A DNA stretch of 52,693 bases, taken from NCBI GenBank assembly GCA_001004345.1, contig LCQW01000005.1, positions 1 through 52,693 of the forward strand, read 5' to 3'. This DNA comes from Candidatus Kaiserbacteria bacterium GW2011_GWA2_52_12 (lineage in GTDB: Bacteria > Patescibacteriota > Minisyncoccia > Phycocordibacterales > UBA2100). Made by a program: the position numbers and the translations under genes. Positions 27,590 through 35,755 of this stretch are shown here, piece by piece. The notes beneath the pieces were generated by a model. It saw nothing but the letters and a program-made list of their open reading frames with translations, was not told the origin of the DNA and searched no databases. The number at the start of each line of letters is the position of its first letter. The stretch's first letter is position 1.

Positions 27590-29014
27590 TCAACTCGCAG
27601 AGAAGTTCCTGCACACCTTCCACTTCAGAGCGACCGCATAGAAATAGATCGTGCTGGGCCGGAATTTGAGTCGTCTGATATCGGGAGTTCGAGGGCCCGT
27701 CGTCTCACAGATGAGCTCTTGAACTTCGCGTTCGAGGTCGAGCTTTTTGCGGCGCGCATTCTCCTCGTTCGCAAAACACTTACGTTTTGCGGCCGCTCGC
27801 GTGGATTCGTTCAGCTTCCTGTTCAACCTCTCGAATTTCGCATTCCAGTCCACGCCTTCGGCCCAGAATAGAACGAGTGAGACGAACCCGAAGAATACGC
27901 CGGTGACGAGCATGCCGATGGCGAAAGCTGTCAGCAGCTGCAGGAGTGCCCCCAGACCGACCGTGAGAACTGCCACGATGAGAACTTGCAGAATTGTCAA
28001 TGGACTGAAGATGAAGGGGAAGATGAGATGTCGATTCCCCATTTTCCAGATAAATCGAGATCCAGTCACATCGGCACCGACGTTTCCCGGGCTCATCTTG
28101 AGCGGATGTCGCAGGGGAGCATAGTTGATTCCGCGCATTCCCACCAAGTTCAGTACAATCACTCCGAGAAGCGCGACAGCGAATTTTACAATCGCTTTGA
28201 CCCCGAGATACGGGAATCGCACGAGCTGGAACGGATACACGAGTAGCCGACGGTCGCGGAAGGCACATTCGTCCCTCGGTTTATTTTTGAAGAAGGAATT
28301 GACCCACTCATAGTCTCGCGGTTTCTCGGCAAAGAGCGCCTCCGGCATATCGATGTCGAAACAGCTGGAGCCGAGCATTTTGATGGACGTAAGGCAATCA
28401 CCGTGACTTGAGATGACGTTACTCGTATACTCACCGTCCCTCATATTGAGGTACCTGTCGATGAGGTCTCTTTGGCTGCCCCATTGATTGACGATCACAC
28501 CGACAACGCGATGTCTTCCTGACGTGTTGAACGACAGCACCGCCATCGGCTTGTTGAGGGCGATTATCTGCCGCCTCTCCTTCAGCGACTGATGCCTGTC
28601 GTCAGAATTAGAAAGTGGGTACTGGATTATCAGAAGACCCAAGGCATCCCCTTCCAATGACTGTTTTTTAATCTTTGCAGCTGTCTTTGCATCGACGCAC
28701 CATGAAACAAAGAAGCTCGGCTGTAGGAGGGCGTGTTCGGGCACTCCCAATGTGACACCGTCGTTTGCGAGACCCGCAAAACGGCTTTCGGGTGTCTCGT
28801 GGGCATACGGAGTGCGGAAGAATCCCTTGCCGCGTTTCTCGTCCGGCTGCACACCGAACTCAAGTTCCATCCCGACGCGGAGTGGCCGATTGCAATCATT
28901 TCCATGGACGAAGATGCCGTCCGTCGTCTCGATGGGCGGTTCGACCGTTGTTTGGTCGATGTAACCGTATCTGTCTTCTTTCGTCCATTTTAAGGTGCCT
29001 CTATAAAGTGCCAT
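27590..29014 (-). CDS. cold-shock-like domain fused to a membrane protein
   Basis: A 474-residue protein with an unusual layout. Residues 1-70 (GTLKWTKEDRYGYID, DGIFVHGNDCNRPLRVGMELEF, KGKGFFRTPYA) follow the cold-shock/OB-fold pattern of RNA-binding proteins. A middle region of about 180 residues is not recognised. Hydrophobic segments follow at roughly 270-293 and 340-400 (LTILQVLIVAVLTVGLGALLQLL, GMLVTGVFFGFVSLVLFW), with a charged coiled-coil-like stretch near 405-440. A membrane-tethered nucleic-acid-binding or stress protein is possible. TGAGGAC upstream is the ribosome site, and it has its own terminator. Confidence 0.55.
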   Translation of the reverse strand: MALYRGTLKWTKEDRYGYIDQTTVEPPIETTDGIFVHGNDCNRPLRVGMELEFGVQPDEKRGKGFFRTPYAHETPESRFAGLANDGVTLGVPEHALLQPSFFVSWCVDAKTAAKIKKQSLEGDALGLLIIQYPLSNSDDRHQSLKERRQIIALNKPMAVLSFNTSGRHRVVGVIVNQWGSQRDLIDRYLNMRDGEYTSNVISSHGDCLTSIKMLGSSCFDIDMPEALFAEKPRDYEWVNSFFKNKPRDECAFRDRRLLVYPFQLVRFPYLGVKAIVKFAVALLGVIVLNLVGMRGINYAPLRHPLKMSPGNVGADVTGSRFIWKMGNRHLIFPFIFSPLTILQVLIVAVLTVGLGALLQLLTAFAIGMLVTGVFFGFVSLVLFWAEGVDWNAKFERLNRKLNESTRAAAKRKCFANEENARRKKLDLEREVQELICETTGPRTPDIRRLKFRPSTIYFYAVALKWKVCRNFSAS

Positions 29015-29183
29015 TTTCAGTAGTCCTCAATGGGTAGCAGGAGCTGATATTTGAAAGAACTACCCTTTCCTCCAGATATCCCTCGTACCCTCCACGGATA
29101 CGGAGGAGACTGGAGAAAAAGGTATGTATTTTTACCACGGTTATTAGATCATGTCTAGTGGTCGGCAAAAAAGACGATTATGC

Positions 29184-29189
29184 TATGCT
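29184..29189 (+). promoter_or_regulatory. -10 element, leaderless DUF5671 gene
   Basis: TATGCT preceded by TGC (extended -10), 6 bases before ATG 29196. Confidence 0.5.
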
Positions 29190-29195
29190 ATAGCA

Positions 29196-30164
29196 ATGGA
29201 CAAACCAAAAGTAACCCCAAAGGACTTTTTCCTCTGGGCGGGGGCGATGGTTTCTTTATACGTAAGCGTTTTTTCGTTCATTTCGTTGATATTCGATTAC
29301 ATCAATTACACATTTCCCGATCCGCTCCAATACTTTCCCACCAATCCGTATTCCGGCTCCATCAGCTACGAAATGGCGTCGCTCATCGTTATGTTCCCGA
29401 TATTTCTCATCCTTATGCGCGTCATCAACAATGACATCGCGCGCGACCCAACAAGGCGCGATATCTGGATACGGCGCTGGGCTCTCTATTTGACCCTTTT
29501 TATCGCAGCGCTCGCGCTCGCGGGAGACCTCATCACGCTCATCATGTATTTCCTCAACGGTGAAATAACCATCCGTTTCATCGCGAAAGTATTCGTCGTG
29601 TTCGCGGTCGCGGCTGCGGGCTTTCTGCATTTTGTCGCCGACCTGCGCGGATTTTGGGAGCAAAATCGCAATCAGGCGCGTTCCGTGGGCTTGGCGACAG
29701 GCGGTCTCATCCTTATCACGGTCATCTCTGGATTCTTCATCATCGGAACGCCGTGGGAGGCCCGCTTGTATCGGTTTGATGAGCAGAAAGTGGGCGACCT
29801 GCAGAATATCCAGTATCAGATAGTCAATTATTGGCAGCAAAAGCAAACGATTCCGCCTGCATTGGCCGATCTCTATGACCCGATACAGGGCAATATTCTT
29901 CCACGCGACCCGCAAACGGGAGAGCAGTATGCCTACGCCATCCTCGGGACGTATTCTTTCAAACTCTGTGCCACGTTCAATGCCGAGACCCCGGCTCGTT
30001 CGGCCGATGCGGCGAATAGCCCAGCAGTACCGGTGAGTCCCGTGGGCTCAAAGCTTGTACAAAATGAAACGTGGTATCACCCGGCAGGAGAGTTCTGTTT
30101 CAATCGCGGCATCGATCCCCAGCGCTATCCGCCGTACTCAAAGACGATACAAAAAACACAATGA
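29196..30164 (+). CDS. DUF5671 membrane protein with pilin-like C-terminal domain
   Basis: A 322-residue protein. Four to five membrane helices form a DUF5671-type N-terminal half (PKDFFLWAGAMVSLYVSVFSFISLIFDYINYTFPD). A last helix at about 178-197 is followed by a soluble domain (DEQKVGDLQNIQYQIVNYWQQ, IPPALADL, LPRDPQTGEQYAYAI, FKLCATFN) laid out like a pseudopilin: helix, then a small strand region. The soluble part probably faces outside. Function unknown. The start follows from the promoter spacing. Confidence 0.65.
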   Translation: MDKPKVTPKDFFLWAGAMVSLYVSVFSFISLIFDYINYTFPDPLQYFPTNPYSGSISYEMASLIVMFPIFLILMRVINNDIARDPTRRDIWIRRWALYLTLFIAALALAGDLITLIMYFLNGEITIRFIAKVFVVFAVAAAGFLHFVADLRGFWEQNRNQARSVGLATGGLILITVISGFFIIGTPWEARLYRFDEQKVGDLQNIQYQIVNYWQQKQTIPPALADLYDPIQGNILPRDPQTGEQYAYAILGTYSFKLCATFNAETPARSADAANSPAVPVSPVGSKLVQNETWYHPAGEFCFNRGIDPQRYPPYSKTIQKTQ

Positions 30165-30186
30165 GCATCGATATGGTCTTTTCGAG

Positions 30187-30209
30187 CAGCGTAGCCGTAT
30201 GCTACGCTG
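30187..30209. repeat. 9-bp stem-loop between DUF5671 and leuS
   Basis: CAGCGTAGC (30187-30195) pairs with GCTACGCTG (30201-30209) around CGTAT. No T-run follows (TCTTGAT). It lies just before the leuS-start relic and may be a weak terminator or leader structure. Confidence 0.5.
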
Positions 30210-30216
30210 TCTTGAT

Positions 30217-30300
30217 ATGCACGGATATGACCATAAAAAAATAGAAAAAAAATGGCCCTCCTTCGCTAAAGCTACGGACGGGCAAGCAAAAATCGTATGA
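30217..30300 (+). pseudogene. relic of a second leuS start, ended by a palindromic repeat
   Basis: ATG 30217 opens a 27-codon frame that begins MHGYDHKKIEKKW, a match to the LeuRS N terminus seen again at the real start (MKRYDHKGIERKW). The two 39-base segments agree at about 27 positions. After KKW the frame enters the palindromic repeat (PSFAKATDGQAK) and stops at TGA 30298-30300. That stop overlaps the leuS ATG as ATGA. It may be the leftover 5' end of an earlier leuS, now perhaps acting as a translated leader that couples ribosomes to leuS. Confidence 0.55.
30254..30285 (+). repeat. dispersed palindromic repeat, copy 4
   Basis: GCCC (30255-30258) and TCC pair with GGA and GGGC around CTTCGCTAAAGCTACGG. 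Translated as PSFAKATDGQAK in the leuS-start relic. Confidence 0.75.
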
Positions 30301-33284
30301 AACGGTACGATCATAAAGGAATTGAACGTAAATGGCAGAAAATATGGGCTTCGAAGGGCATTTTCAAGACCGCCGACGCTAAAAAAAATAGCGATAATTT
30401 TTACCTCCTTACCGAATTTCCGTACCCGTCGGGCAATCTCCACGTCGGACACTGGTATGCATTTGCGGTGCCCGATATTCTCGCGCGTGCGCTGCGCATG
30501 CAGGGGAAAAATGTGCTGTACCCGATCGGTTTCGATGCATTCGGACTTCCAGCGGAAAATGCCGCGATAAAAAATAAACTCAACCCCAAGAAATGGACGT
30601 ACGCCAACATCGCGTACATGAAAAAGCAGATCGTCTCAATGGGGGCTTCATTCGACTGGTCGCGCGAAGTCATTACCGCCGATCCCACATATTACAAATG
30701 GACGCAGTGGCAATTCTTGCAGCTCTTCAAAAAAGGTCTCGCATATCAGAAAGAGACGGCCGTCAACTGGTGCCCAAAAGACAAAACGGTTCTGGCCAAC
30801 GAACAAGTAGTGGGTGGCAAATGTGAGCGATGCGATTCGATCGTCGAGCAGAAGATGATGCTGCAGTGGAATATCAAGATCACCGATTACGCCGACAGGC
30901 TCATCGACGACCTTGAGCCTCTTGATTGGCCGAAGGAAATAAAAGAGTCGCAGCGCAATTGGATCGGCCGCTCGGAGGGTGCGGAGATCGATTTTCGTCT
31001 ACCGATCGATACGATGAAACATGTCGTTATTTTGCACAGTCGAGGCGGGACGCCGGATTCCGATTTCATCCCGTGGGTAAAAGATGAACTTGAAAAGCTG
31101 GGATACACAGTTGAAGTGCCCATGCTCCCGAATAATACTGAACCGGACGATATTGAGCAGTCAAAATATATTGCGAAGAATTGCACGATTGATGAGAATA
31201 CAATCATTGTCGGACACTCTTCAGGTGGCCTTGCGGCCATGCGACTTCTTGAAAAAACAAAAGGGGGTCGCCTTGTGCTCGTTGGTACTCCTCATAACTC
31301 TGTGTTTGCAGACGGCAAGGAACGCGCATCCGTTTCGCGCTCGATCAATCGCGGATACGACTACAGGAAGATTTGCTCGAATGTGCGGGACGTTATCGCA
31401 CTCTACGATAGTGGCGATCCGATCATTCCGCTTTCGGACGGAAAAGCGTATGCTGAAAAACTCGGAGGAATATATATCGAGGGTAAGGGAACGATAGGCC
31501 ATTTCAACGGTGATAAGGAGCCGGATGTTTTGATGGCCATAACGCCGACGCTCCGCGTGTTCACAACTCGCCCAGACACCTTATTTGGTGCCACGTATCT
31601 CGTGCTCGCGCCGGAACATCCGTGGATCGCGCTCGTACTCACACATTGTGGATTGTTAACAAATGAGGATGAAATAGGGCGATATATCGCCCTATCGAAG
31701 AGAAAAACGGAACTTGAACGTTTAGTCGATCAAAAAGAAAAGACGGGCGTGAAGCTTGATGGTGTCGAGGCGATCAATCCCGCGACGGGGGAGAAGATAC
31801 CGGTATTTGTGGCGGATTACGTGCTTGCCACCTACGGCACTGGCGCCATCATGGCAGTGCCCGCGCACGACGAGCGTGATTTTGCATTTGCGAAAAAGTT
31901 CGACCTGTCTATAAAGAATGTGATACGACCGGCAACTTTAGGGTTTGGACCGGGGGGAAATTATCGGTCGCCAACAATCAACGAATCGCACGAAAATGTA
32001 CATGTTTACAGCGGCATCGGTGAATTGATGGATTCGGGAGAGTTCAACGGTCTGTCAGGACAGGCTGCAAAGATAGCTATAACTGAACGTTTCGGACGCA
32101 AAAAGACAACCTATAAACTGCGCGATTGGATCGTATCGCGCCAACGTTATTGGGGTGTGCCGATACCGATCATTCATTGCAAAAAGTGTGGAGCAGTCGC
32201 GGTGCTCGACAAAGACCTGCCGGTGAAGCTTCCGGAAGTCAAAGATTATTTGCCGGAAGGGAGCGGAAAATCTCCACTTGCCAAAGTAAAGACATTTGTG
32301 GACACGGTGTGTCCTAAATGTTGCTCAAAAGCTATGCGAGAGACCGACACACTCGATACGTTCATTGATTCATCATGGCACTTCCTGCGTTATACGGATC
32401 CGAAAAATACAAAAGAATTCGCGTCGAAAAAGAAAATGATGAATTGGATGCCTGTCGATCTCTATTCGGGAGGGGCCGAACATACAACGATGCACTTACT
32501 CTATTCACGATTTTGGCACAAGGCACTTTTCGACCTCGGATTGGTCGACGACCATGAACCGTACAGGCGGCGTATGAATCGGTCGCTCATCCTCGGGCCT
32601 GACGGTCAAAAAATGAGCAAATCACGCGGCAATGTCATTGATCCGGATGCTATCGTGGCGCAGCTCGGTGCCGACACGGTACGCATGTATTTGGCGTTTA
32701 TCGGCCCATACAACGAAGCGTCGAGTTATCCGTGGAATCCCGATGGGGTGGTGGGCGCGAGGCGGTTTTTGGAACGTGTATGGAGGGTAGGGGAGTTGGT
32801 ACAAAAAACAGATGTATCGGAGTTGACCACATTGCTGCATAAAACCATCAAAAAAGTCGGCGACGATATCGCAGCCATGAAATTCAACACGGCCATCAGC
32901 CAGCTCATGATATTGCTTAATGAAATTGAAAAGCAGAAAAAAATAAGCACAGATCAGTGGGCTACTCTTTTGAAGCTACTTGCGCCGTTTGCGCCACACA
33001 TGACGGAGGAATTGTGGGCTCTTGCGAAACACAAATCCTCTATTCATACACAAGAATGGCCGGTATACGATCCTCAATTACTGCAGGATGCGACGGTGAC
33101 GATAATGATCCAGATCAATGGTAAAACTCGCGGTGAGATTATTGTTTCTTCGGATGCAGATAAAGCAACTGTTGAGGCAAAGGCGCGCGAGGCGATGACG
33201 AGTCGCATGGGAGGGAAGTCTGTCACCCGTACCATTGTCGTCCCGGGCAGGCTGATCAACTTTGTACTAGAGGAGAAGTTATAG
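30297..33284 (+). CDS. leuS: Leucyl-tRNA synthetase with inserted serine-hydrolase domain
   Basis: Class I synthetase charging tRNA-Leu, 995 residues; family members usually have about 800-880. The HIGH motif is HVGHW (about 49-53) and KMSKS appears as QKMSKSRGN. The CP1 editing domain keeps VFTTRPDTLFGA (the Thr-rich region) and GTGAIMAVPAHDERDF. Residues 240-412 are an extra domain of the RBBP9/YdeN hydrolase type: it begins with its own Met (MKHVVILHSRGGTPDSDFIPW), has the nucleophile elbow GHSSGG (Ser308), Asp374 in DSGDPIIP and His402 in GHF. It sits between RSEGAEIDFRLP and LRVFTTRPDT, so it projects from the hinge of the editing domain. Its 3' end overlaps cysS tail to tail by 6 bases. 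Confidence 0.95.
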   Translation: MKRYDHKGIERKWQKIWASKGIFKTADAKKNSDNFYLLTEFPYPSGNLHVGHWYAFAVPDILARALRMQGKNVLYPIGFDAFGLPAENAAIKNKLNPKKWTYANIAYMKKQIVSMGASFDWSREVITADPTYYKWTQWQFLQLFKKGLAYQKETAVNWCPKDKTVLANEQVVGGKCERCDSIVEQKMMLQWNIKITDYADRLIDDLEPLDWPKEIKESQRNWIGRSEGAEIDFRLPIDTMKHVVILHSRGGTPDSDFIPWVKDELEKLGYTVEVPMLPNNTEPDDIEQSKYIAKNCTIDENTIIVGHSSGGLAAMRLLEKTKGGRLVLVGTPHNSVFADGKERASVSRSINRGYDYRKICSNVRDVIALYDSGDPIIPLSDGKAYAEKLGGIYIEGKGTIGHFNGDKEPDVLMAITPTLRVFTTRPDTLFGATYLVLAPEHPWIALVLTHCGLLTNEDEIGRYIALSKRKTELERLVDQKEKTGVKLDGVEAINPATGEKIPVFVADYVLATYGTGAIMAVPAHDERDFAFAKKFDLSIKNVIRPATLGFGPGGNYRSPTINESHENVHVYSGIGELMDSGEFNGLSGQAAKIAITERFGRKKTTYKLRDWIVSRQRYWGVPIPIIHCKKCGAVAVLDKDLPVKLPEVKDYLPEGSGKSPLAKVKTFVDTVCPKCCSKAMRETDTLDTFIDSSWHFLRYTDPKNTKEFASKKKMMNWMPVDLYSGGAEHTTMHLLYSRFWHKALFDLGLVDDHEPYRRRMNRSLILGPDGQKMSKSRGNVIDPDAIVAQLGADTVRMYLAFIGPYNEASSYPWNPDGVVGARRFLERVWRVGELVQKTDVSELTTLLHKTIKKVGDDIAAMKFNTAISQLMILLNEIEKQKKISTDQWATLLKLLAPFAPHMTEELWALAKHKSSIHTQEWPVYDPQLLQDATVTIMIQINGKTRGEIIVSSDADKATVEAKAREAMTSRMGGKSVTRTIVVPGRLINFVLEEKL
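31014..31532 (+). other. RBBP9/YdeN-type hydrolase domain inside leuS
   Basis: The in-frame insert occupies about 173 codons starting with ATG. The order of elements is that of a whole free-standing RBBP9-family protein: strand and HSRGG turn, WVKDELEKLGYTVEVPMLPN, GHSSGG, VGTPHN, the Asp strand, and a final GHF. All three triad residues are kept. Boundaries are estimated from where LeuRS similarity stops and resumes. Confidence 0.85.
31674..31695. repeat. 22-bp perfect palindrome in leuS
   Basis: ATAGGGCGATA and TATCGCCCTAT abut without a loop within the coding sequence (IGRYIA), between conserved editing-domain blocks. Confidence 0.7.
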
Positions 33285-34751
33285 TTTGAAAACGCGGGAA
33301 CTGCCGTGCGCGTCGTCGATCTCGTAGCCACAATCGAGAATTTTTGTTCGTAATTGGTCGGCACGCGCCCAATCTTTATCTTTGCGCGCTGTCTCGCGCT
33401 CGGCAATGAACGTGCGTATCGCTTCTGGCAGGTCAAAGAGCGTCAACTCGGCGCGCAATTCTTTGCTCGCAAGCTCTTGTGCGCGCTCGTCTGGATCGGA
33501 AAGTTTCAAACCAAGGACGCAATCGGCATCGAGAAGTGTAGCGATCTTTTCTTCTTTGCTGAGTGAATTATCCTTAATCATCTGCCACGCGGTAGCGAGG
33601 GCGCCCGGCGTGTCGATGTCGTCGTTGAAGCGTTGGTGGAATATCGTATGCCATTTGTTGTTTGGTGCCGTTGCTCGCTCTTTGTCTTTACAGTAAGCCA
33701 GCAATTTGCCGTATGCCGTCTGTGCTGCGGCGAGTGATTCCCATGTAAAATTCATCGGCGTCCGGTAGTGCGCCCCGAGGAAGAGGTAGCGAAGCGAGAG
33801 GGGATGAAAGCCGCGCTCTATCACATCGGAGAGATAGACGACGTTGCCTTTCGATTTTGCGATCTTACCGCCTGCAAGTTGTATGTGAGCACGATGAAGC
33901 CAAAAACGCGAAAATGGTTTTTTGCCGGTAGCGGCTTCCGACTGGGCTATCTCGTTATTGTGGTGAATGGCAACATGCTCGATACCGCCGGTATGGATAT
34001 CGATCTGCTCGCCGAGCGTGGAGCGTATCATGGCGGAGCATTCTATGTGCCAGCCGGGGAATCCCTTGCCCCATGGCGAATCCCATCCGAGCTTTTTATC
34101 ACTTTTCCAAAGAATAAAATCGGTCGGGCTGCGCTTTTCGGGGTCCGCTTTCACCCGTGCCCCTTCTTTGAGGGACGAGAGATCGATATTTCCCAATTGC
34201 CCGTACGATGGGAAGCGCGACGTGTCATACATCACGCCGCTTTTTGTGCGGTATGCGTATCCTTTTTCCTCGAGTGTCCGTATCATCGCTATTTGCGCGG
34301 GGATATAATCGCTCGCGCGGGGGAATGTTACCGTGTCCACCTCCACGTTGAGCGCACGCATATCTTCCAGAAAAAGCTGCGAGTATTTCTCTCCGAGCGA
34401 ACGCATGTTGGCCATCGTCAAGGCGAGTCCTTCACGTTTGAGGCCTTTCGTCATTTTGTCCTCGCCCTCATCGGCATCTGAAGTGAGATGTCCGAAATCC
34501 GTAAAATTAATGACTTGTTTAACATTGAAGCCATTGTATTGCAGCGTGCGGCGCAGGATGTCGGTGAAAACGAACATCGAAAGGTTGCCGATATGTTGGC
34601 GGCCGTAGACCGTCGGTCCACAATTGTACATGCGCACCAAGTTGTCCTTTTTTACCGCGTTGAATTCCTGCTTTACCGCACCGAGCGTGTTGTATAAATA
34701 AAGCGGCACCCGCCCCAGCCCTTCAGATCTGAAGAGGTCGAATAATCCCAT
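33279..34751 (-). CDS. cysS: Cysteinyl-tRNA synthetase
   Basis: Class I synthetase for tRNA-Cys, 490 residues. YNCGPTVYGRQHIGNLSMFVFTD contains the first zinc Cys and the HIGN form of HIGH. GWHIECSAM and HIHHNNE-like AIHHNNEIAQSEA supply the other zinc ligands. The KMSKS equivalent is KIAKSKGN. The 30-residue start (MGLFDLFRSEGLGRVPLYLYN) is slightly longer than usual. It begins one base after the corA stop, so the two are cotranscribed. Confidence 0.97.
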   Translation of the reverse strand: MGLFDLFRSEGLGRVPLYLYNTLGAVKQEFNAVKKDNLVRMYNCGPTVYGRQHIGNLSMFVFTDILRRTLQYNGFNVKQVINFTDFGHLTSDADEGEDKMTKGLKREGLALTMANMRSLGEKYSQLFLEDMRALNVEVDTVTFPRASDYIPAQIAMIRTLEEKGYAYRTKSGVMYDTSRFPSYGQLGNIDLSSLKEGARVKADPEKRSPTDFILWKSDKKLGWDSPWGKGFPGWHIECSAMIRSTLGEQIDIHTGGIEHVAIHHNNEIAQSEAATGKKPFSRFWLHRAHIQLAGGKIAKSKGNVVYLSDVIERGFHPLSLRYLFLGAHYRTPMNFTWESLAAAQTAYGKLLAYCKDKERATAPNNKWHTIFHQRFNDDIDTPGALATAWQMIKDNSLSKEEKIATLLDADCVLGLKLSDPDERAQELASKELRAELTLFDLPEAIRTFIAERETARKDKDWARADQLRTKILDCGYEIDDAHGSSRVFKL

Positions 34752-34752
34752 A

Positions 34753-35664
34753 TTAGAGCCATCCTTTGTGCTTGAAGTACCAGAGCATTATCGAACCAGA
34801 GCCAAGGACGGTGGCAACAACGAACCAAAAACCGTTCTGCATGGTGTCGATTGGATTGCTCGTGAAATGGAGATTGAATATCGCGACGAGGAGCGCGAGC
34901 GGGAAGGTGAGGAACGCCATAATAGTGAGGACGCGCATCGTTTCGTTTTGTTTTGTGGTGAGGAGAGAATTGTTGGTCTCGCGAAGCTCGTGGAGTGATT
35001 CGGTGTTGCGCATGACATGGTTGTGTACGCGATAATATTCATTGGAAAGCGATTTTAAATAAGGTGTGAACGATTCACCGAAAACGGTCGCACCCGCCAC
35101 TTCGAGCTCTCGCAACACATCCCGGTGCGGCTCTATGACCTGTCGTATGTTCAGGAGGTCGCGCGCGGCGCGCGATATTTCTTCGACCATACCCACTTCT
35201 TGTCCGGCGAATATTTTTTCTTCGATGGTATGGAGACCAATGCGAATGGCCTCTATTTCGTCCTCCATCGCTTTATAGATCTCCTTCATCATGTAAAAGA
35301 ACAAAAAGCCGGCGTGATCACCGACCGGCTGCTTATCCAAGATCGAATTAACTTCGAAAATTTTTGAAAACTTGTGCAAGGAATCGATCGTGTCGTATCG
35401 CGTCGTGATGAGGAAATTCTTGCCGATCACGAAATCAACCTCCTGTTCTTTTTCCTTGTGTGAATGCCGCAGCGCCGGAAAATGCAATACAAGATAGAGG
35501 TGGTCGCCGTGTAATTCGGTGCGCGGCTTGGTCGAGGGCACCATGAGTTCCTCCGATACGAACCTGTCGATGTTGTACGCAGAGGCAAGTTCTTGCACCT
35601 CCTCACGGGTTGGCGTTTCGACATCGAACCACACAAGGTCTTTGTGCTCAAACTTGGTTTTCAT
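34753..35664 (-). CDS. corA: CorA-family divalent metal transporter
   Basis: A 303-residue transporter of the CorA/Mrs2 family, pentameric and mainly for Mg2+ in known members. A large cytoplasmic N-terminal domain (alpha/beta plus the long helix MEDEIEAIRIGLHTIEEKIF to RETNNSLLTTKQNETMRVLT) leads into two C-terminal membrane helices (IMAFLTFPLALLVAIFNLHF and FWFVVATVLGSGSIMLWYF). The family-defining Gly-Met-Asn at the end of the first helix is not present; the spot reads IFNLHF. The tail ends KHKGWL, as in CorA. ATG 35664 is chosen because a TATACT -10 lies 8 bases before it. Confidence 0.85.
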   Translation of the reverse strand: MKTKFEHKDLVWFDVETPTREEVQELASAYNIDRFVSEELMVPSTKPRTELHGDHLYLVLHFPALRHSHKEKEQEVDFVIGKNFLITTRYDTIDSLHKFSKIFEVNSILDKQPVGDHAGFLFFYMMKEIYKAMEDEIEAIRIGLHTIEEKIFAGQEVGMVEEISRAARDLLNIRQVIEPHRDVLRELEVAGATVFGESFTPYLKSLSNEYYRVHNHVMRNTESLHELRETNNSLLTTKQNETMRVLTIMAFLTFPLALLVAIFNLHFTSNPIDTMQNGFWFVVATVLGSGSIMLWYFKHKGWL

Positions 35665-35672
35665 ATACATAT

Positions 35673-35678
35673 AGTATA
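35673..35678 (-). promoter_or_regulatory. -10 element for corA-cysS
   Basis: Minus-strand TATACT preceded by AGG, 8 bases before ATG 35664. It lies in the short divergent gap with the S41 protease gene. Confidence 0.5.
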
Positions 35679-35755
35679 CCTGATGATAGAGCTCGTTTAA
35701 CGTCCATTGCATGTTATTCTTAGATACTTTCCAATGGGGTACTTGGCAACATTTT

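Noticed and set aside
33768..34481. 237-codon plus-strand frame opposite cysS
   Set aside because: Antisense to conserved cysS motifs; composition is that of a shadow frame.
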